From Macrosoma leucophasiata (Eukaryota; Arthropoda; Insecta; Lepidoptera; Hedylidae), in the NCBI GenBank assembly GCA_036365455.1, contig JAWQUS010000002.1:2604001-2668000 (forward strand): a DNA stretch of 64,000 nt. Direction: 5' to 3'. A program made the translations under genes and the position numbers. The notes under the pieces were generated by a model. That model was not told the origin of the DNA. It saw nothing but the letters and a program-made list of their open reading frames with translations, and made no database searches. Shown here one piece after another: positions 11,171 to 23,000 of the stretch. Positions within the stretch are counted from its first letter, which is position 1; every line of letters begins with the position of its first letter.

Positions 11171-11463
11171 AATTTTTTTTTTATGTAATTGAAGTGGCAA
11201 ACAAGCATGCAGTTCACATTGATGTTAAGTGATGACTGCAGCCTATAGACACTCACACAAAGACCAAGGTCAAAATGCAAATGCGTTACCACTCCTGAGG
11301 CCTAAGGTGTTATGCCTCTGTGCCGGAAATTACAGGGCCGTACATTACCACCTGACCGGAACACGATAGTGCTGAACACTACCATTTAGCGGCAAGTAAA
11401 TCAGGTAATGCGGTGGTGCCTACGCCCGCGAGCTCCGTCACTGGAGCTCTACCACCAGTAAAA
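11171..11463 (-). mobile_element. Retroposon 1 copy (poly-A, CTGGTGGTAG head)
   Basis: About 290 bp. Read on the minus strand it starts TTTTTACTGGTGGTAGAGCT and ends in CATAAAAAAA. The same unit recurs about nine times in the window with the same 5' border and a poly-A end, which fits a SINE-like retroposon or a fixed LINE 3' unit rather than randomly truncated copies. From memory, similar units are common in other Lepidoptera. No tRNA-like head is visible. Confidence 0.7.
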
Positions 11464-11564
11464 ATGTTCCACTAAGCTACAAACTTGCTCTTTGGTCCCA
11501 GAATCTATAAAAGGGTTCGATGTCGATAATGTAATTTCGAATAAGTATGAAAAAGTGTGTTTGT

Positions 11565-11765
11565 CATTGTCATCTTCACGCCAAGTCCCTTACGGGATTG
11601 GCAGAGAGTGTGGAGCGCCAGATATCCCGATTTTGCTACACCTCCCATGCTTCTTTTACATTTATCATTCTCTTCATACGCTCATTCCACGCCGATTCCT
11701 GAGACTCCTAACCCCACCCTCGGACAGCACTCGACCTATTTGGTTAAGGTTGGTCAGGTAAATGC
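11565..11765 (-). mobile_element. Diverged 3' end of the RTE-like LINE
   Basis: Matches the copy at 44262-44460 with many substitutions, starting at CTTCACGCCAAGTCCCTTAC and continuing through the segment that encodes the last residues of the reverse-transcriptase ORF on the minus strand. Older than the copies at 18.5 and 44.3 kb, judging by divergence. Confidence 0.6.
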
Positions 11766-12201
11766 GTAAATTGTACAAAAGCAAACCTATTGTGCGTATT
11801 ACGTTTCTCTAATTCATATGAATGGAGCAATTATATTAACGTTTTCTTCTATGGACCACACACATGACGTGCGTGTTCAATTTCAATTAGGTTCGGGAAA
11901 GCCATTGAAGCGTGATCGAGTAGACGTCACATATCAATATCACTGGAACTTGTGAAAGGCGCGCTAAACTGCTGCGTTGTTGTTACTATGCTAAATCGGA
12001 ATTTTGGTTATTCGGCCCATATTTATATATAACCCATAGTTATGGGAACATTCAGAGCAGTGGCGTAGTTAGTATGGCTGCCTCCAGTGCGGCAGTGTCA
12101 CCCCGAAAAATTGTATTTACTTACATAATTACTTATCTTATGCATCTTCTAGTAATTATGTAGGTTTGGTGCTGTCTAAAGGTCAGCTGTCTTCGAAGAT
12201 G

Positions 12202-12420
12202 ACACTGGTGGTAGAACACCAGTGACGGAACTCGCGGGCGTAGGCACCACCGCATTACCAAATCTCAAGTAGATTAATGGTAATGTTCAGCGCTATCGTG
12301 TTCCGGTCAGATGGCACTGGTGGTAGAACACCGGTGACGGAGCTCGCGGGCGTAGGCACCACCGCATCACCTAATCTACTTGCCGCTAAATTGTAGTATT
12401 TCAGAACTATCGTATTGATG
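12202..12420 (+). mobile_element. Two tandem 5' heads of retroposon 1
   Basis: The first about 110 bp of retroposon 1 (CTGGTGGTAGAACACCAGTG through GTTCCGGTCAGATGG) appears twice head to tail, junction near 12311, with the second copy again starting CACTGGTGGTAGAACACC. Neither copy has the 3' half or the poly-A end. Confidence 0.6.
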
Positions 12421-12589
12421 CTCCAACTGCTTCACACACACTCATGAATACCTATTCCGTAAGACTTGGCGTGATCGTACCCACGTATTATTTCGATTCG
12501 TCATATTTTTGCTTACCCACTATGATTCGGTTAAGCGCCACAAATCGTGGCAAAGAAATGTTAAGTCCTTTATTACCTAGTTTTAATCT

Positions 12590-13652
12590 GAATAGAATCA
12601 GAACCAGAAACTCATTTATTCATTTAGGGTGACAGGCACCTCTTATGACACGTCAAAAACAAACAAAATAAACTAAAGTGAATAACAATTGATAAACATG
12701 TCAAACAAGATAAAAAATATATGTAAAGTCAAGAATATCACTAAGATAAAACTAAATGTAATAAACTAATGTAAAAAGTAAATCAGTAGAATGTCTCATT
12801 TCCCCTTTACAAACTGATAACAAAGAGTAAAAGAATAGAAAAAGAGTCATTCTTTGTCATTAACCGGCAAAGTTCCAAAGGCCAATATGATTTGAGAAAA
12901 ACTAGCCGGAAAAAACTCAGTCGGCTCTTTTAAAAATATCTCTTAGGCATATTTTTTTCAATTTTCCATAATTTAAACAAGCTTAAAATTAACAATATAA
13001 TATCAACATAACACTTTGATTATTACATTTAACACCCTTGTGGAGCTAGATCAGCATTTAGCCAAACATTTCTATCCTTGAGATAGTCCTCGAGTTTATA
13101 GTAAGCCTTTTTACATAGAGTGCGTTTAATTAATGCTTTGAATTTACTATCGGTGAGTTCAGCAATCCCGGATGGGATCTTTTTATAAAATTCTACACTA
13201 TATTTTATGAAAGATGTATTAGTTTTCGTCAGTCGAAAACTTGGCAGAGACAACTTGTTCTTATTCCTCGTATTATAACTATGCCTATCGGAGATTTTAT
13301 CAAACAGATGTAAATTTTTCCTCGCGAAAAGTATATTTTCATAGATGTAATGGCAAGGGACTGTCATTATATTTATTTCTTAAATAGTTCTTTCAAAGAA
13401 TCACGACTACGTAAGTTATACACCGCTCTAATGGCCCTCTTCTGTAATACAAAAATGTATTGTATGTCAGCCGCTCGACCCCATAATAAAATACCATAGG
13501 ACTTGACACTGTGAAAATAGCTAAAATGAACAAGTCTTGCAGTGTCTCTATCAGTTAATTGCCTAATTTTTCTAACAGCATAAGCTGCGGCACTCAGACG
13601 TTTCGCTAACTGCCTAATATGTGGTCCCCATTGTAACTTGTCATCAACGAAT
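12590..13652 (-). mobile_element. 5'-truncated LINE (CR1/Jockey-like), 3' part with frameshift
   Basis: The minus strand from 13652 encodes the end of a reverse-transcriptase [18 protein letters not shown], then LLWGRAADIQYIFVLQKRA, then (13367-13029) a segment with SDRHSYNTRNKNKL and FYKKIPSGIAEL. These are standard C-terminal motifs of insect CR1/Jockey-type LINEs. The frame breaks near 13380 through loss of one base. The 3' UTR runs to about 12590 and ends in TTCTGATTCT-type simple repeats. A second copy of this 3' end lies at 39579-39866. The element is dead: 5'-truncated and frameshifted. Confidence 0.75.
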
Positions 13653-13836
13653 TGAATTTTGTCATCTATAATATAAAAATAAGTCGGGTTTTCCTTCCTG
13701 ACGCTATAACTTCAGAACGCACGAACCGATTTCCACGGTTTTGCATTCGTTGGAAAGGTCTCGGGCGCCGTGAGGTTTATAGCAAAGAAAATTCAGAAAA
13801 TTCAACGCGGGCGGAGCCGCGGGCAACAGCTAGTTG
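13653..13836 (+). repeat. Dispersed repeat ending in CAGCTAG
   Basis: The stretch from AAGTCGGGTTTTCC to GAGCCGCGGGCAACAGCTAG has the form of very common lepidopteran dispersed repeats, possibly Helitron 3' ends (GC-rich end followed by CTAG). The classification is from memory and not provable here. Confidence 0.35.
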
Positions 13837-14221
13837 TTTATAAAAATGTCTCCTTCTTTACTTTTTACATTAGGGAGGGTAAAACGGATACATTACGAAT
13901 AGACTTACTTGCCTACATGTTTTGAATAAAACATGATAAATGATGCTAGATTAGCTACTATTCTCGTGCAGGTAACTATCTTTTCACAACTCTGTCACAA
14001 AAAGCAGAATCATAATAACTATTTACTTGCTTAGGCCATTGCTTAGGCGCATAAATATGAACTCCTCCCACACTCCCACCCGCGGCATAGTTAGGTTAAA
14101 GTAAAGACTTACCTATATCAAGATATAAAGTCGGGTGGTAATCCAGACATTAGAAAATTTATTGGTGTTCCAATAAATTTTGCTAATGCCCGAGGGCGTA
14201 GAGACCAACTCCTAGTCTATC

Positions 14222-14435
14222 TGTCGTCGGTTATATGGTAATGTATGGCGCTGATATTACTTCCACAGAGACAAAAAAAACTTACGCCTCAGGGATGGCC
14301 AGCGCTTTTAGATTTTATCTATATGTTTATAGGTCTATAGGTTACAGTCAAAGATGTTAAAAACATCTTCGGCTGCAGTATTCACTAACCACCAATGTGA
14401 ACTGCATGCTTGTTTGCCACCATCATTACTTATAA
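14222..14435 (+). mobile_element. Old, diverged retroposon 1 copy
   Basis: Contains the diagnostic later segments of retroposon 1 (TGTGAACTGCATGCTTGTTT GCCAC and the TCTATAGGTTACAGTC region) with many changes, and ends in a short A-rich tail. The 5' head is not recognisable. Confidence 0.5.
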
Positions 14436-14469
14436 AAAAGTAACGCCTATAATGTTTTTTTAATGTTTG

Positions 14470-14640
14470 AAGGTTGACAGACAAGCAAACGGGCCACCTG
14501 TTGGAAAGCGCCTATGAACATTTGCAACACCGGGGGAGTTGCCAACGCGCTGCCAGCCCTGAAGGACTCTTTTTGACGCCATTTTTGAAGAACCCCTTAT
14601 TGTAGCACCTAGAGAACACCTCGGAGGGAAGTTCGTTCCA
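14470..14640 (-). mobile_element. Fragment of the LINE seen at 15345-16080
   Basis: The plus-strand text GAAGGTTGACAGACAAGCAA, then GCGCCTATGAACATTTGCAA and AACACCTCGGAGGGAAGTTC, repeats the 3' end of the LINE at 15345 in the same (minus) orientation. It is strongly 5'-truncated and has one inserted base in the coding end. Confidence 0.65.
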
Positions 14641-14864
14641 CAATTAATAATAAATAATTAATAATAATTAATGTTATAAGCCTGCGCTCTCTTTATTGCA
14701 ATTGTATGTTACATTGGCCCTCTCCTAATTGGGAAGATTCTTAGTTGGAAACAGAATTGTTTTTTTCACTAAGGATTGCAATACCTGTAAGGGACATAAA
14801 AGTTAAAGATGCCACAAACGATAGCAGTCTAGAATTTTCATTGAATAGTAAACAGGCAACAGGC

Positions 14865-14995
14865 TCGCCCTGTTACATGGGCCAAAAACGTAACCGGCGA
14901 ATTGTGGGTGTTTGCATATATGCTTGAATGCATACATTTACCAATGCCTTCCCCATTCGGCGATTACAGGTGAAGTTACCTTTTACACTAGCATG
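14865..14995 (+). mobile_element. 3' fragment of SINE B
   Basis: Carries the last third of SINE B (TGTTACATGGGCCAAAAACG, GCGAATTGTGGGTGTTTGCA, then the ...GATTACAGGTGAAGTTAC end). The tRNA-like head is missing. Confidence 0.6.
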
Positions 14996-15344
14996 AAGCA
15001 GTTAAGTTCAAATACAGTACAGTGAGTCAATAAAGATGTTTTTGATATTTATTTAGGTATCTAAAGCGTAGGTCAAGGTAATTGATTGTGTTTTTTAACA
15101 TACATAAAATAAATTATGAAACCACGCTTTCATGGGAATAATTTATGAATGACGCCAAATCTCATACATTGGAAAGTTACTTAACGATACCTAGGCAGAG
15201 AGGCACAGTGAATGTGTTGGTGCGAAAGTGCATTTGATCAAGCCGGCAGATTGGCAACATAGTGTCATTTAATTATAACTTGTGGTTCGGATTAGGGAGG
15301 TTACGGAGGTGATTATACTTATCCGATCTGAGAGGCTTAAAGAT

Positions 15345-16080
15345 TTTTTTTTTTTACGTCTGAAGGTTGACAGACAATCAAACGGGCCACCTGATGGAAT
15401 GTGGTCACCGTCGCCTATGAACATTTGCAACACCAGGGGAGTTGCCAACGCGCTGCCAGCCCTGAAGGACTCTTTTGACGCCATTTTTGAAGAACCCCAT
15501 ATTGTAGCACCTAGGGAACACCTCAGAAGGAAGTTCGTTCCACAATTTACTCGTTCTGGGCGGGAACGAACCTGAAAACCGCACCGTTGAGCACTGCCAG
15601 ATGTCCAATCGGTGTGGGTGGAACTTCTCTCTTCGGCGGGTAGTACGGTGTAGGAAAAGAGACGGTGGAACCATGTCAAACAGTTCAGCAGAGCTCTCAC
15701 CATTGTAGAGACGGTACAACACGCACAAACTCCCAATGTCTCTACGCAGGTTCAGATGTTCGAGCCTGTCAGTAAGCCCTGGATCGTTAACAATACGAAC
15801 GGCGCGTTTTTGTAGGGAGTCAAGTGGACCAAGCTGGTATTTGGGGGGCTCCCGCCCACAAATGAGAGCAGTATTCCAGATGGGGCCGCACTTGGGCCTT
15901 ATAAAGCTGTAGTAGCTGCCCCGATGTGAAATACTGCCTCGCTTTGTTAAGCACCCCCAACTTTTTGGATGCCAACTTGGTTTTACACTCAATGTGACTC
16001 CTGAATTGCACTTTGTTCGATATGTCAACGCTCAGGATACCGATACTCTTACCAACGGCGAGCGCAATGCCCTGGAACTG
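15345..16080 (-). mobile_element. 5'-truncated Jockey-like LINE with poly-A end
   Basis: The minus strand encodes the C-terminal part of a LINE ORF2: SGQLLQLYKAQVRPHLEYC, then LDSLQKRAVRIVNDPGL, then REKFHPHRLDIWQCSTVRF and SKLWNELPSEVFPR. The frame shifts near 15848. The 3' UTR ends in a poly-A (T run at about 15345-15356 on the plus strand). Short copies of the same end are at 14470-14640 and 55236-55497. Non-functional. Confidence 0.75.
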
Positions 16081-17040
16081 TGGTGCTGCAATGAATGGGG
16101 TTTTTTTAGCGGTTAACGCGCAGACTTATAGTTAGAACGCGAAGAATTATAGTTATGGTGTTTTAACTCAGCACTATCGCGTTTCGGTTATGATAATAAT
16201 ATGCGTCTTTATCTCGGAAGAAAGGAGATGTTGCGAACTCGGCCCTGGTTCGTACACGTCCTCAAAAAATGGGTAAATGAAAGAAGAATCTAAAAAAAAT
16301 ACAATTAATTTATTCAAGAATATATTTTAGAGTTACAACCACATTTAATTCAAACGATTTTATCATTTTCAACTATGTTAAACATGGCGGCGATACAGCC
16401 GACACTTGGGATCAATCGATTTTGATAGTATTTAGAAAATATTACTTTTTTCTCCAAGTTCTATAATCAAAATACAATTTAAAAAATGAAAATGTCAAAA
16501 TGACATCGCCCGGCATATTCGCCATGTTAGTTTTGAGTTGCAATTCTAACTGCAAATTATGTTTTGTAACTGCAAACAAAGCTAAATAAGTGAAAATATG
16601 CAGTAAAAAACGTTTTTATATCGATTTTGCCTGTTAATGATATTGTGTACAATACATGGCCGGAGGTCCATACATTTTTGCAACATCTCCTTTAAAGGCC
16701 TAGTGGTAATAACAAAGCATTTTCATCTCTCGTTTTTGTGTAGATGTGTTAGGCTGCAGTATAAGTGAATATCCTGATGAATTGCCATCGATGTGAACTG
16801 TGAGCATACTGAGGATGATTGGTTGTCACTTTTATTTAAAAGATAAGAGTCGAAGCTTCCCATCCCTAGTCTAGATGTCGCCCACAAAGATTTAGGCGTC
16901 CTTGCAACTGTTTCATTTCAATTGACCTTTATGAACTTTAATTGGGACATTGAAATCGTGCTATAAATACGTGGTGGCGGGTTTAATCTGCTATTGCTCG
17001 AAATAACTGGTCCTGCATATTTCTAGAGATTTTTAAAACA
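16081..17040. other. Gap; only decayed repeat traces
   Basis: No gene or intact repeat seen. Around 16740-16810 there is a faint trace of retroposon 1 (TTAGGCTGCAGTATAAGTGA). Confidence 0.4.
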
Positions 17041-17044
17041 AATG

Positions 17045-17470
17045 GCAGTTGTTCATTGGCGCAGTGGTAGTAGACCACTAGCTACGCCCGGGTTTGATGT
17101 CCGGATCCAAGAATCCATTAAGGCTTTACTAGAGTTTAAAAATAAATACTTTTAAAAACAATGGAATGGCTTAGCATTGTACGTACCCAACTGCTAATCC
17201 AGAAATATTGTATTGAGCAGATACCTATTTTATATGAAGTAGATACTTAGGTGCCTTACGACATAGGCGGTGAGGAGACAATCTCTAATACACCTACTGT
17301 CTCGTGTCAACGTCTTTTGTCAGGTGTATGTCGATATAAAAAAGTAATAATAAAAAATATATGTGCAGGTATCGTATATCTCGCGGGCGTAGGCCCCTGC
17401 ACCACCTTCTACTTGCCGCTAAAAGATAGTGTTCAGCGTTATCGTATTCCGGCACAGAGGTTGTTGTGAC
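17045..17470 (+). repeat. tRNA-like fragment and retroposon 1 fragment
   Basis: At about 17054-17110, GGCGCAGTGGTAGTAGACCA followed by a B-box-like GGGTTTGATGTCC looks like the head of a SINE B relative. At 17378-17470, CTCGCGGGCGTAGGCCCCTG followed by TACTTGCCGCTAAA is a piece of retroposon 1. Both are decayed. Confidence 0.4.
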
Positions 17471-17584
17471 TTAGAACAGATATATTACACATACAAAGAA
17501 TATTATATTGATTTTGTTTCTAACAAATACCTATTCCTACTGTCCATATAGTTTTTGTAATTGCACTCCTTCTATCAGTATCCC

Positions 17585-17675
17585 ACTACCTCAAGGTTGA
17601 CTGGTAGAGAATGCCCTATGGCATTAAGTCCGCCTCATGTACTAGGTGCATTAAAGTTTAAATAAATAAATAAAG
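17585..17675 (+). mobile_element. LINE 3' tail with AATAAATA repeats
   Basis: GCATTAAGTCCGCCTCATGT and the AAATAAATAAATAA end match the copy at 33842-33958. This type of end (TTAAGTCCGCC plus an AATAAA signal and AATA repeats) is a common insect LINE tail. 5'-truncated. Confidence 0.55.
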
Positions 17676-18523
17676 AACCTATACATTAGAATAGACAGAA
17701 GTGGCAACGCATCTACATTAAAGTAGCAGAATTTTATGTAAGTAGATATGTCTATTAGGCTAAGAGTCACTTACCATCATTGTGGGTTATTATTATTGTA
17801 CAGTTACATAAAATATATTATTATCAAAAATCATAGCATAATATTATTAATACTTTCGTGAATATACTTTGTATAGGGACCTACAACGTTTAGATATAGC
17901 GACATTGTCCTTCCCACACGGTCTAAACGCATGTTTTTAATGACAATGGTCCTGTAGGCCGACAAGGTGAAACGCCTCGGAGCGTTGATAAACAGTTAGG
18001 TACCTACCTAGGTTATTCTGTAAGATAAAATTCGTCTCGCCGTAGAGGGAATTTGAAAACTGAATACCTCTTTACGGGACATTCTGTGACGCAGAGTAGG
18101 AGACTTAGATGGAGGTTACAGTTGCTCATTCCATTCTTGTCATAGCAGCAGACGATCACTAGGGTAACCTCTATCTTCGATAATGGAAATCTTTAGGTAG
18201 GTATCTGCAGCGGGCTGGGTTGAAGGCTTGAAGGTTTTGGTTTGGGGCTGAACTCAGCCTTTCCGGGCAGGTATGGTCCTTCCTGCCTCGGAAAACCGGT
18301 TGGAAAGGCTCGGTGGCTCCTTACGCGACCGGGCTCTAAGGCGATGCTTGCGGCTCCTTAGCCAAGTCCGCTAGCCAGAACTATGAGGACCCAGTAGGCT
18401 GGATTCCAGCTGGCAAACGCCACTTCAACTATATGGCCAGCCTGATGATGGATAGCTGCATGGTCTATTAGCAGATGCAATGCGATGCGCTCTGTGAAAT
18501 GTACCTAAACTAGAATTTGAAGG
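17676..18523. other. Gap; no gene seen
   Basis: No coding or structured element recognised apart from a GC-richer stretch at about 18230-18440 (GAAAGGCTCGGTGGCTCC), which looks like a decayed LINE-derived piece that I could not place in a family. Confidence 0.35.
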
Positions 18524-18860
18524 ACATATCTAACGTGAATGATAGTATCGGTGTAAAAATGAAAAAAGGCATGCTCCGATGGTTCGGGCATATAGAAAGA
18601 ATGTCGAATGAGCGAATGACTAAACAGATATACAATGCGAATGTGAATGGTTGCAGAGGCCCAGGAAGACCAAGGCTGACCTACCATGACCAAATAGGTC
18701 GAGTTCTGTCCGATGGTGGGGTCAAAAGTTTTAGGAATCGGCGTGCATGTATGAAGAGAATGATGAAGGTAGACGAGGCACGAGAGGTTTGTCAGAACCG
18801 GGATGTCTGGCGCTCTACACTCTGCCTACCCCGTTAGGGACCTGGCGTGAAGATACATAT
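18524..18860 (+). mobile_element. 5'-truncated RTE-like LINE, 3' end
   Basis: The plus strand encodes KMKKGMLRWFGHIERMSNER, then GCRGPGRPRLTYHDQIGRV and ACMKRMMKVDEAREVCQNR, the typical C-terminus of RTE-like reverse transcriptases (the RWFGHxxRM motif). It stops in ...PYPVRD-type coding and ends GTGAAGATACATATATACAT, so the tail is an ATACAT simple repeat. Related copies: 1370, 11565, 44262, 49201. Confidence 0.75.
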
Positions 18861-19117
18861 ATACATATCTAACGTTCTCCAGAACTATTTAATTTTAATG
18901 ACAAACTTACATATAGGTATAGGACGAGCTCGCAGAATGCGGGATGGTTGGTCGCCAAAGTTGCATAAAGTAGGCCCGCTATATCACTTCACTCGGATGA
19001 AGCGTGTTTTGCGTTACAGAATTATATCCTGTGGGGTTATTTTCGGTGTTATAAAATGTTATGTAATAGTCACAAATAAAATCAGTTAGGGTGAAGAAAG
19101 TTGCTATACAAATGCTT

Positions 19118-19325
19118 GACGACCCGGTTAGTCCAGCGGTGTGAGATGACCGTTTGATTCGAAGGGTCGCGTGTTCGATCCCCGCACCGGGACAAATATT
19201 TGTATGGCCTACATATATTTGTTTCGGGTCTGGATGTTTGTGTATGTGTTGTATGTGTACAACGGCACCCACGACACAGGTTTATACCTACTGTTAGGCT
19301 GTGAGAGTAAGCGTATTTTATAAAA
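19118..19325 (+). mobile_element. SINE A copy (tRNA-headed)
   Basis: The head GACCCGGTTAGTCCAGCGGT contains an A-box-like segment, and TGTTCGATCCCCGCACCGGG contains a B box. The first and last bases of this 70-nt head can pair as an acceptor stem (CCGG..CCGG). The body (ATATTTGTTTCGGGTCTGG to GTAAGCGTATT) follows, then an A run. Other copies: 38456-38662 (+) and 41558-41757 (-). Confidence 0.75.
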
Positions 19326-19999
19326 AAAAATGGAAAGGTGTGTGTGTGCGTAATTTTTAGTTCAAAGTAGTTCAAAATGTGTCCTATGAGGAGTTTGGGG
19401 AGAGTGCTTTGAGACACATTTTCATTAAGAAAATTATTGGCACATATTTTAGTTTTAATGCTATATTAAAGGCCTTTTAAATTCACTGGAGAATATACCC
19501 GAATGGAGAATATATATAAGCTTGTCTGCCACTTACAAGCCATAAAAAATGTATTACTTAGTAATTACGGGGCAATGCAGTAGAGTAGATACCTACCTAA
19601 TTATCATCTACTTAGGAATAACGGTGTCGGGTACGTGATACTATTCCACGGTAGATATATTTAGTGCCTAATAATTCGACGCCTTCATTCTCAACTAAGA
19701 AGTTCGAACAATAAAACTGAATTTAGACACCGAACAAAAGAAACACCAAACAATTTAAATAGCTGCGTATCAAACGCTCCCAACTATGTCCCAACTAGAC
19801 AAACGCTGGCCGTAAATAAAACTATTCTCGTTTCCCCAAAAATAGACTGGGCATTACACGGAAGGGCCGATCATTATCAACGACCGCGACAGCAATGTGA
19901 CACCGATGCAGTACCAAGTCGTGCCAGGATGGGTATTATTTCCCAAAAAAAGCGCATTCACGTGCCTCCCGGGCTTGCGTTGGCAGCGAGCGAGTTGCC

Positions 20000-20013
20000 G
20001 TTGCTATGGCAAC
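20000..20013 (+). promoter_or_regulatory. RFX X-box overlapping the IFT46 start codon
   Basis: GTTGCTATGGCAAC fits the X-box consensus GTNRCC-N0-3-RGYAAC at all but one position (T for C at the sixth base). It is a near-perfect inverted repeat. The ATG of IFT46 lies in its centre (20006). X-boxes bind RFX factors that switch on cilium genes, so the match fits the gene identity; its position on the start codon rather than upstream is odd. Confidence 0.6.
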
Positions 20014-23000
20014 GAGTGACAAACACTGTCAAACGTTAACGCCCAGTCCGTATGGTATGTACGACGAGACAGTGGACGTGGATGCTAGAGAAGTGGACAG
20101 CCCCCCGAGCGACGAGGACGCCGTGAGAGCAACCATGGCGAAATTTAACCCGCCATCGCGGCACACGGCTAAGCACGACTTCGATTCGGATAGCGAGAGC
20201 GATTCTGAACACGATAAGTTTCCTGGGCATTTGTCTGAAGAAGAACAGGTAAGTTTGTTCGATAGGTAGTACCAAGTAGATAATAAATCTATGGTTGAAC
20301 CTACTTATTAGGTACCTTATGCAGGTACGCAATTATATTATTAACATATACTCGTACATACTTAATGTATTAAGTAGGTATTAACGATGGTCTACATTTA
20401 TTTTTAGTTGTAATTAGATACCGATCGATTGTATAATAATTCTAAATGTGAAAGTTGTGAAGGCAATCATGCAAAAACGGTTTTGGATGAAAGGTATGTG
20501 TAGTTAAGTAGTTTATACTTTAATATTTAGATAGTTATGATTTCCAAATAGGTATCTACTTACTAAAAGAAGGTGAAAGGACAGGCGATTCCAGGTCTAA
20601 AGCTACCACAAGAGATGAATTATCTACCTTAACTAGTTACCAGCCTTCCTAGCTACATCGGCGAAGTTCACAAAGTGTTCAACATATTTCAACTGCGCTT
20701 TAGTAAAAATACTGCAATTTAAGAGAAATTGAAAGAAATCTTTACTTCGAGAGTCTGTCACCCCAAGGCAATGCAAATAGCCAAAATGTGTTGGAAAAAT
20801 TCAGGATTCAGGTGTGTACTTCGGTAGCTGAGATAGCAACTAGACTAGTGAACCCACCGGGTTCGGGTCCCGCTCGAAGTCAAATTTTTCTTTCCATTTT
20901 TCTTTAAAATATTTCACTCGCATATTTATGCGAAAAAAATCAAATGAAATAAACATACTGCACGTCATAGAAAAAAAACAAAATAATGGTGACAGTAAGA
21001 AAAGAAAAAAAAAAAGAAAAGAAAACATTTATTTGGACAGCACAGAGACATGACGATACAAATTGCCAGACGATTGGGGTACAATTAAACAAAAAGCAAA
21101 AACAATAACAATTAAAAAAGAAAAAAAAAGAGATTAAGTCTCACGGCTGGTCCAAATGGGAGCCCAGATCAGCTTCATGTCAAGTCGATCACATCAATCG
21201 ACTTGACGCTGATTTTCATCTGGGACCCTGGTGTTTCACGGATGTCAAGCAGATCAAACAAATTAAATACAGTAAGGCTGGTTGCACCAAGATGTTTGTT
21301 AAAGTTAAAGCTATTGTAAGATTTCACATCCTTTTCTAATTAAAGAAATCTGTTAACGTTACAGAAGGATGTCAAATGTTACAATAGTTTTTACAAATAT
21401 CTTAGTACAACCCAGGCTAAGTGTAATTCTATTGTATATTCGTTTATTTTTATGACAGTGAATGACCGATGCTTAGATGAAGGATGCCTTTACCTACTTG
21501 AGTTGGGGGTTCAGTCTCATTTGACTCTGTATGACTGAAGCCGCGGGCGTCGTCAGGGGGTGTCAGGGGGCAGCTGGCCCTCCCTAGAGATAAAAAGTAG
21601 CGCAATTTACAGACTGACACGTGCCATAAACTAAGTATAGTTACCAACCTGTGCTCCCGTATAGCCAAATCGCCTTCGTGTATATTGTTGGCTGGCGTCG
21701 CCCGTGGCTGAAGCTGTTACTAATCTTTTACAATGATCAATAATATTCTATTACAGTCACCAGAGAGGAGGTCATCCGACAGGGAATCCGAAAAAAAGCG
21801 AGAAAAAGATGCAGAACGAGCCAGACCTTCCACCAGGAGACAAGATTCTTCCAATTCTGGTAATCACGTCTGGGATTTCGTCTTATTGAGGTTTAATCTG
21901 GGAACATTTTTACTGGTGGTAGCGTTCCAGTGTGGGACTTGAGGGCGTAAGCACCACCGCATTACCTAATCTGTCTGCCGTGTTCAGCACTGTCGTATTC
22001 CGGTTAGATGGTAATATATTACCCCTTAATAACTATCACAGAGACAAGCTTAGATCTCAGGAGTGGCAACGCATCTGCATTTTGACTTCTGGTTTTTGTT
22101 TAGATATCTATGTAGGTATATGCTGCGATCATCACTGTGAACAGCATGTTTGTTTGCCACTTAAAAACCAGAACTACCACACAACCGCCACATTACCTAA
22201 TATACTTGCCGCTAAATGGTAGTGTTCAGCACTATCGTGTTCCGGTCAGGTGGTAATGTAATTTCCGGCACAGAGGCATAACACCTTAGGCCTCAGGAGT
22301 GGTAACGCATCTGCATTTAGACCTTGGTCTTTGTGTGGGTGTCTATAGGCTGCAGTCATCACTTAACATCAATGTGAACTGCATGCTTGTTTGCCACTTC
22401 CATTACATAAAAAAAAACAGTGTAGCTTGAATTTTGAAAATTATCCCCTAACGCTGCTCAACACTGTCTTGGGCGTTTTTCGGGCAGGCTTTATCCAGCA
22501 GTGGACGTCTTTCGGCTGAGGTAGTAGGTAGGTTAGATTGTTATCCAACAATACACATAATTTTCCTTCAGAGCACCGTTCAGACTGTTGCAGTTATGTG
22601 ACCTTTATTTCAGACACAGATATTATCCCACCACCTCCCATTCCCCTTCCTACATTTCGGAATACGGGGCTAAACATGGGATATCAAGAAACACATAAAA
22701 ACGTCTGCTGCCATGCATTTCTGGATCTCCCTACAAGTTATAGTCTTTAATTTGTCCATATTATGTTACAACTCTTCCCCGAATGGGTTGTGGTTCAGAT
22801 ACGGATAGTGGAGACGTGGGTGCGGACCGTTTAGAGCCGATGGTGGGCAGCGGACGCAAGCGCGGCGCCGGTGTCGTCATCCCCGCGGAGGGCGCCTACG
22901 ACCCCAAGCACTACCAGGACCTGAAGGTGCCGCCAGAGATGGAGAACATATTCCAGTATATTATGAAGTGAGTGCTCTTCAAAGATTTATTTACTAGACT

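Noticed and set aside
19118..19190. Functional tRNA gene at the SINE A head
   Set aside because: Repeated three times with the same non-tRNA body; the arms do not form a standard cloverleaf.
22614..22798. Alternative acceptor for IFT46 exon 3 after TTTCAG at 22608-22613
   Set aside because: The acceptor at 22798 gives the right phase (codon GAT) and continues directly into conserved sequence.
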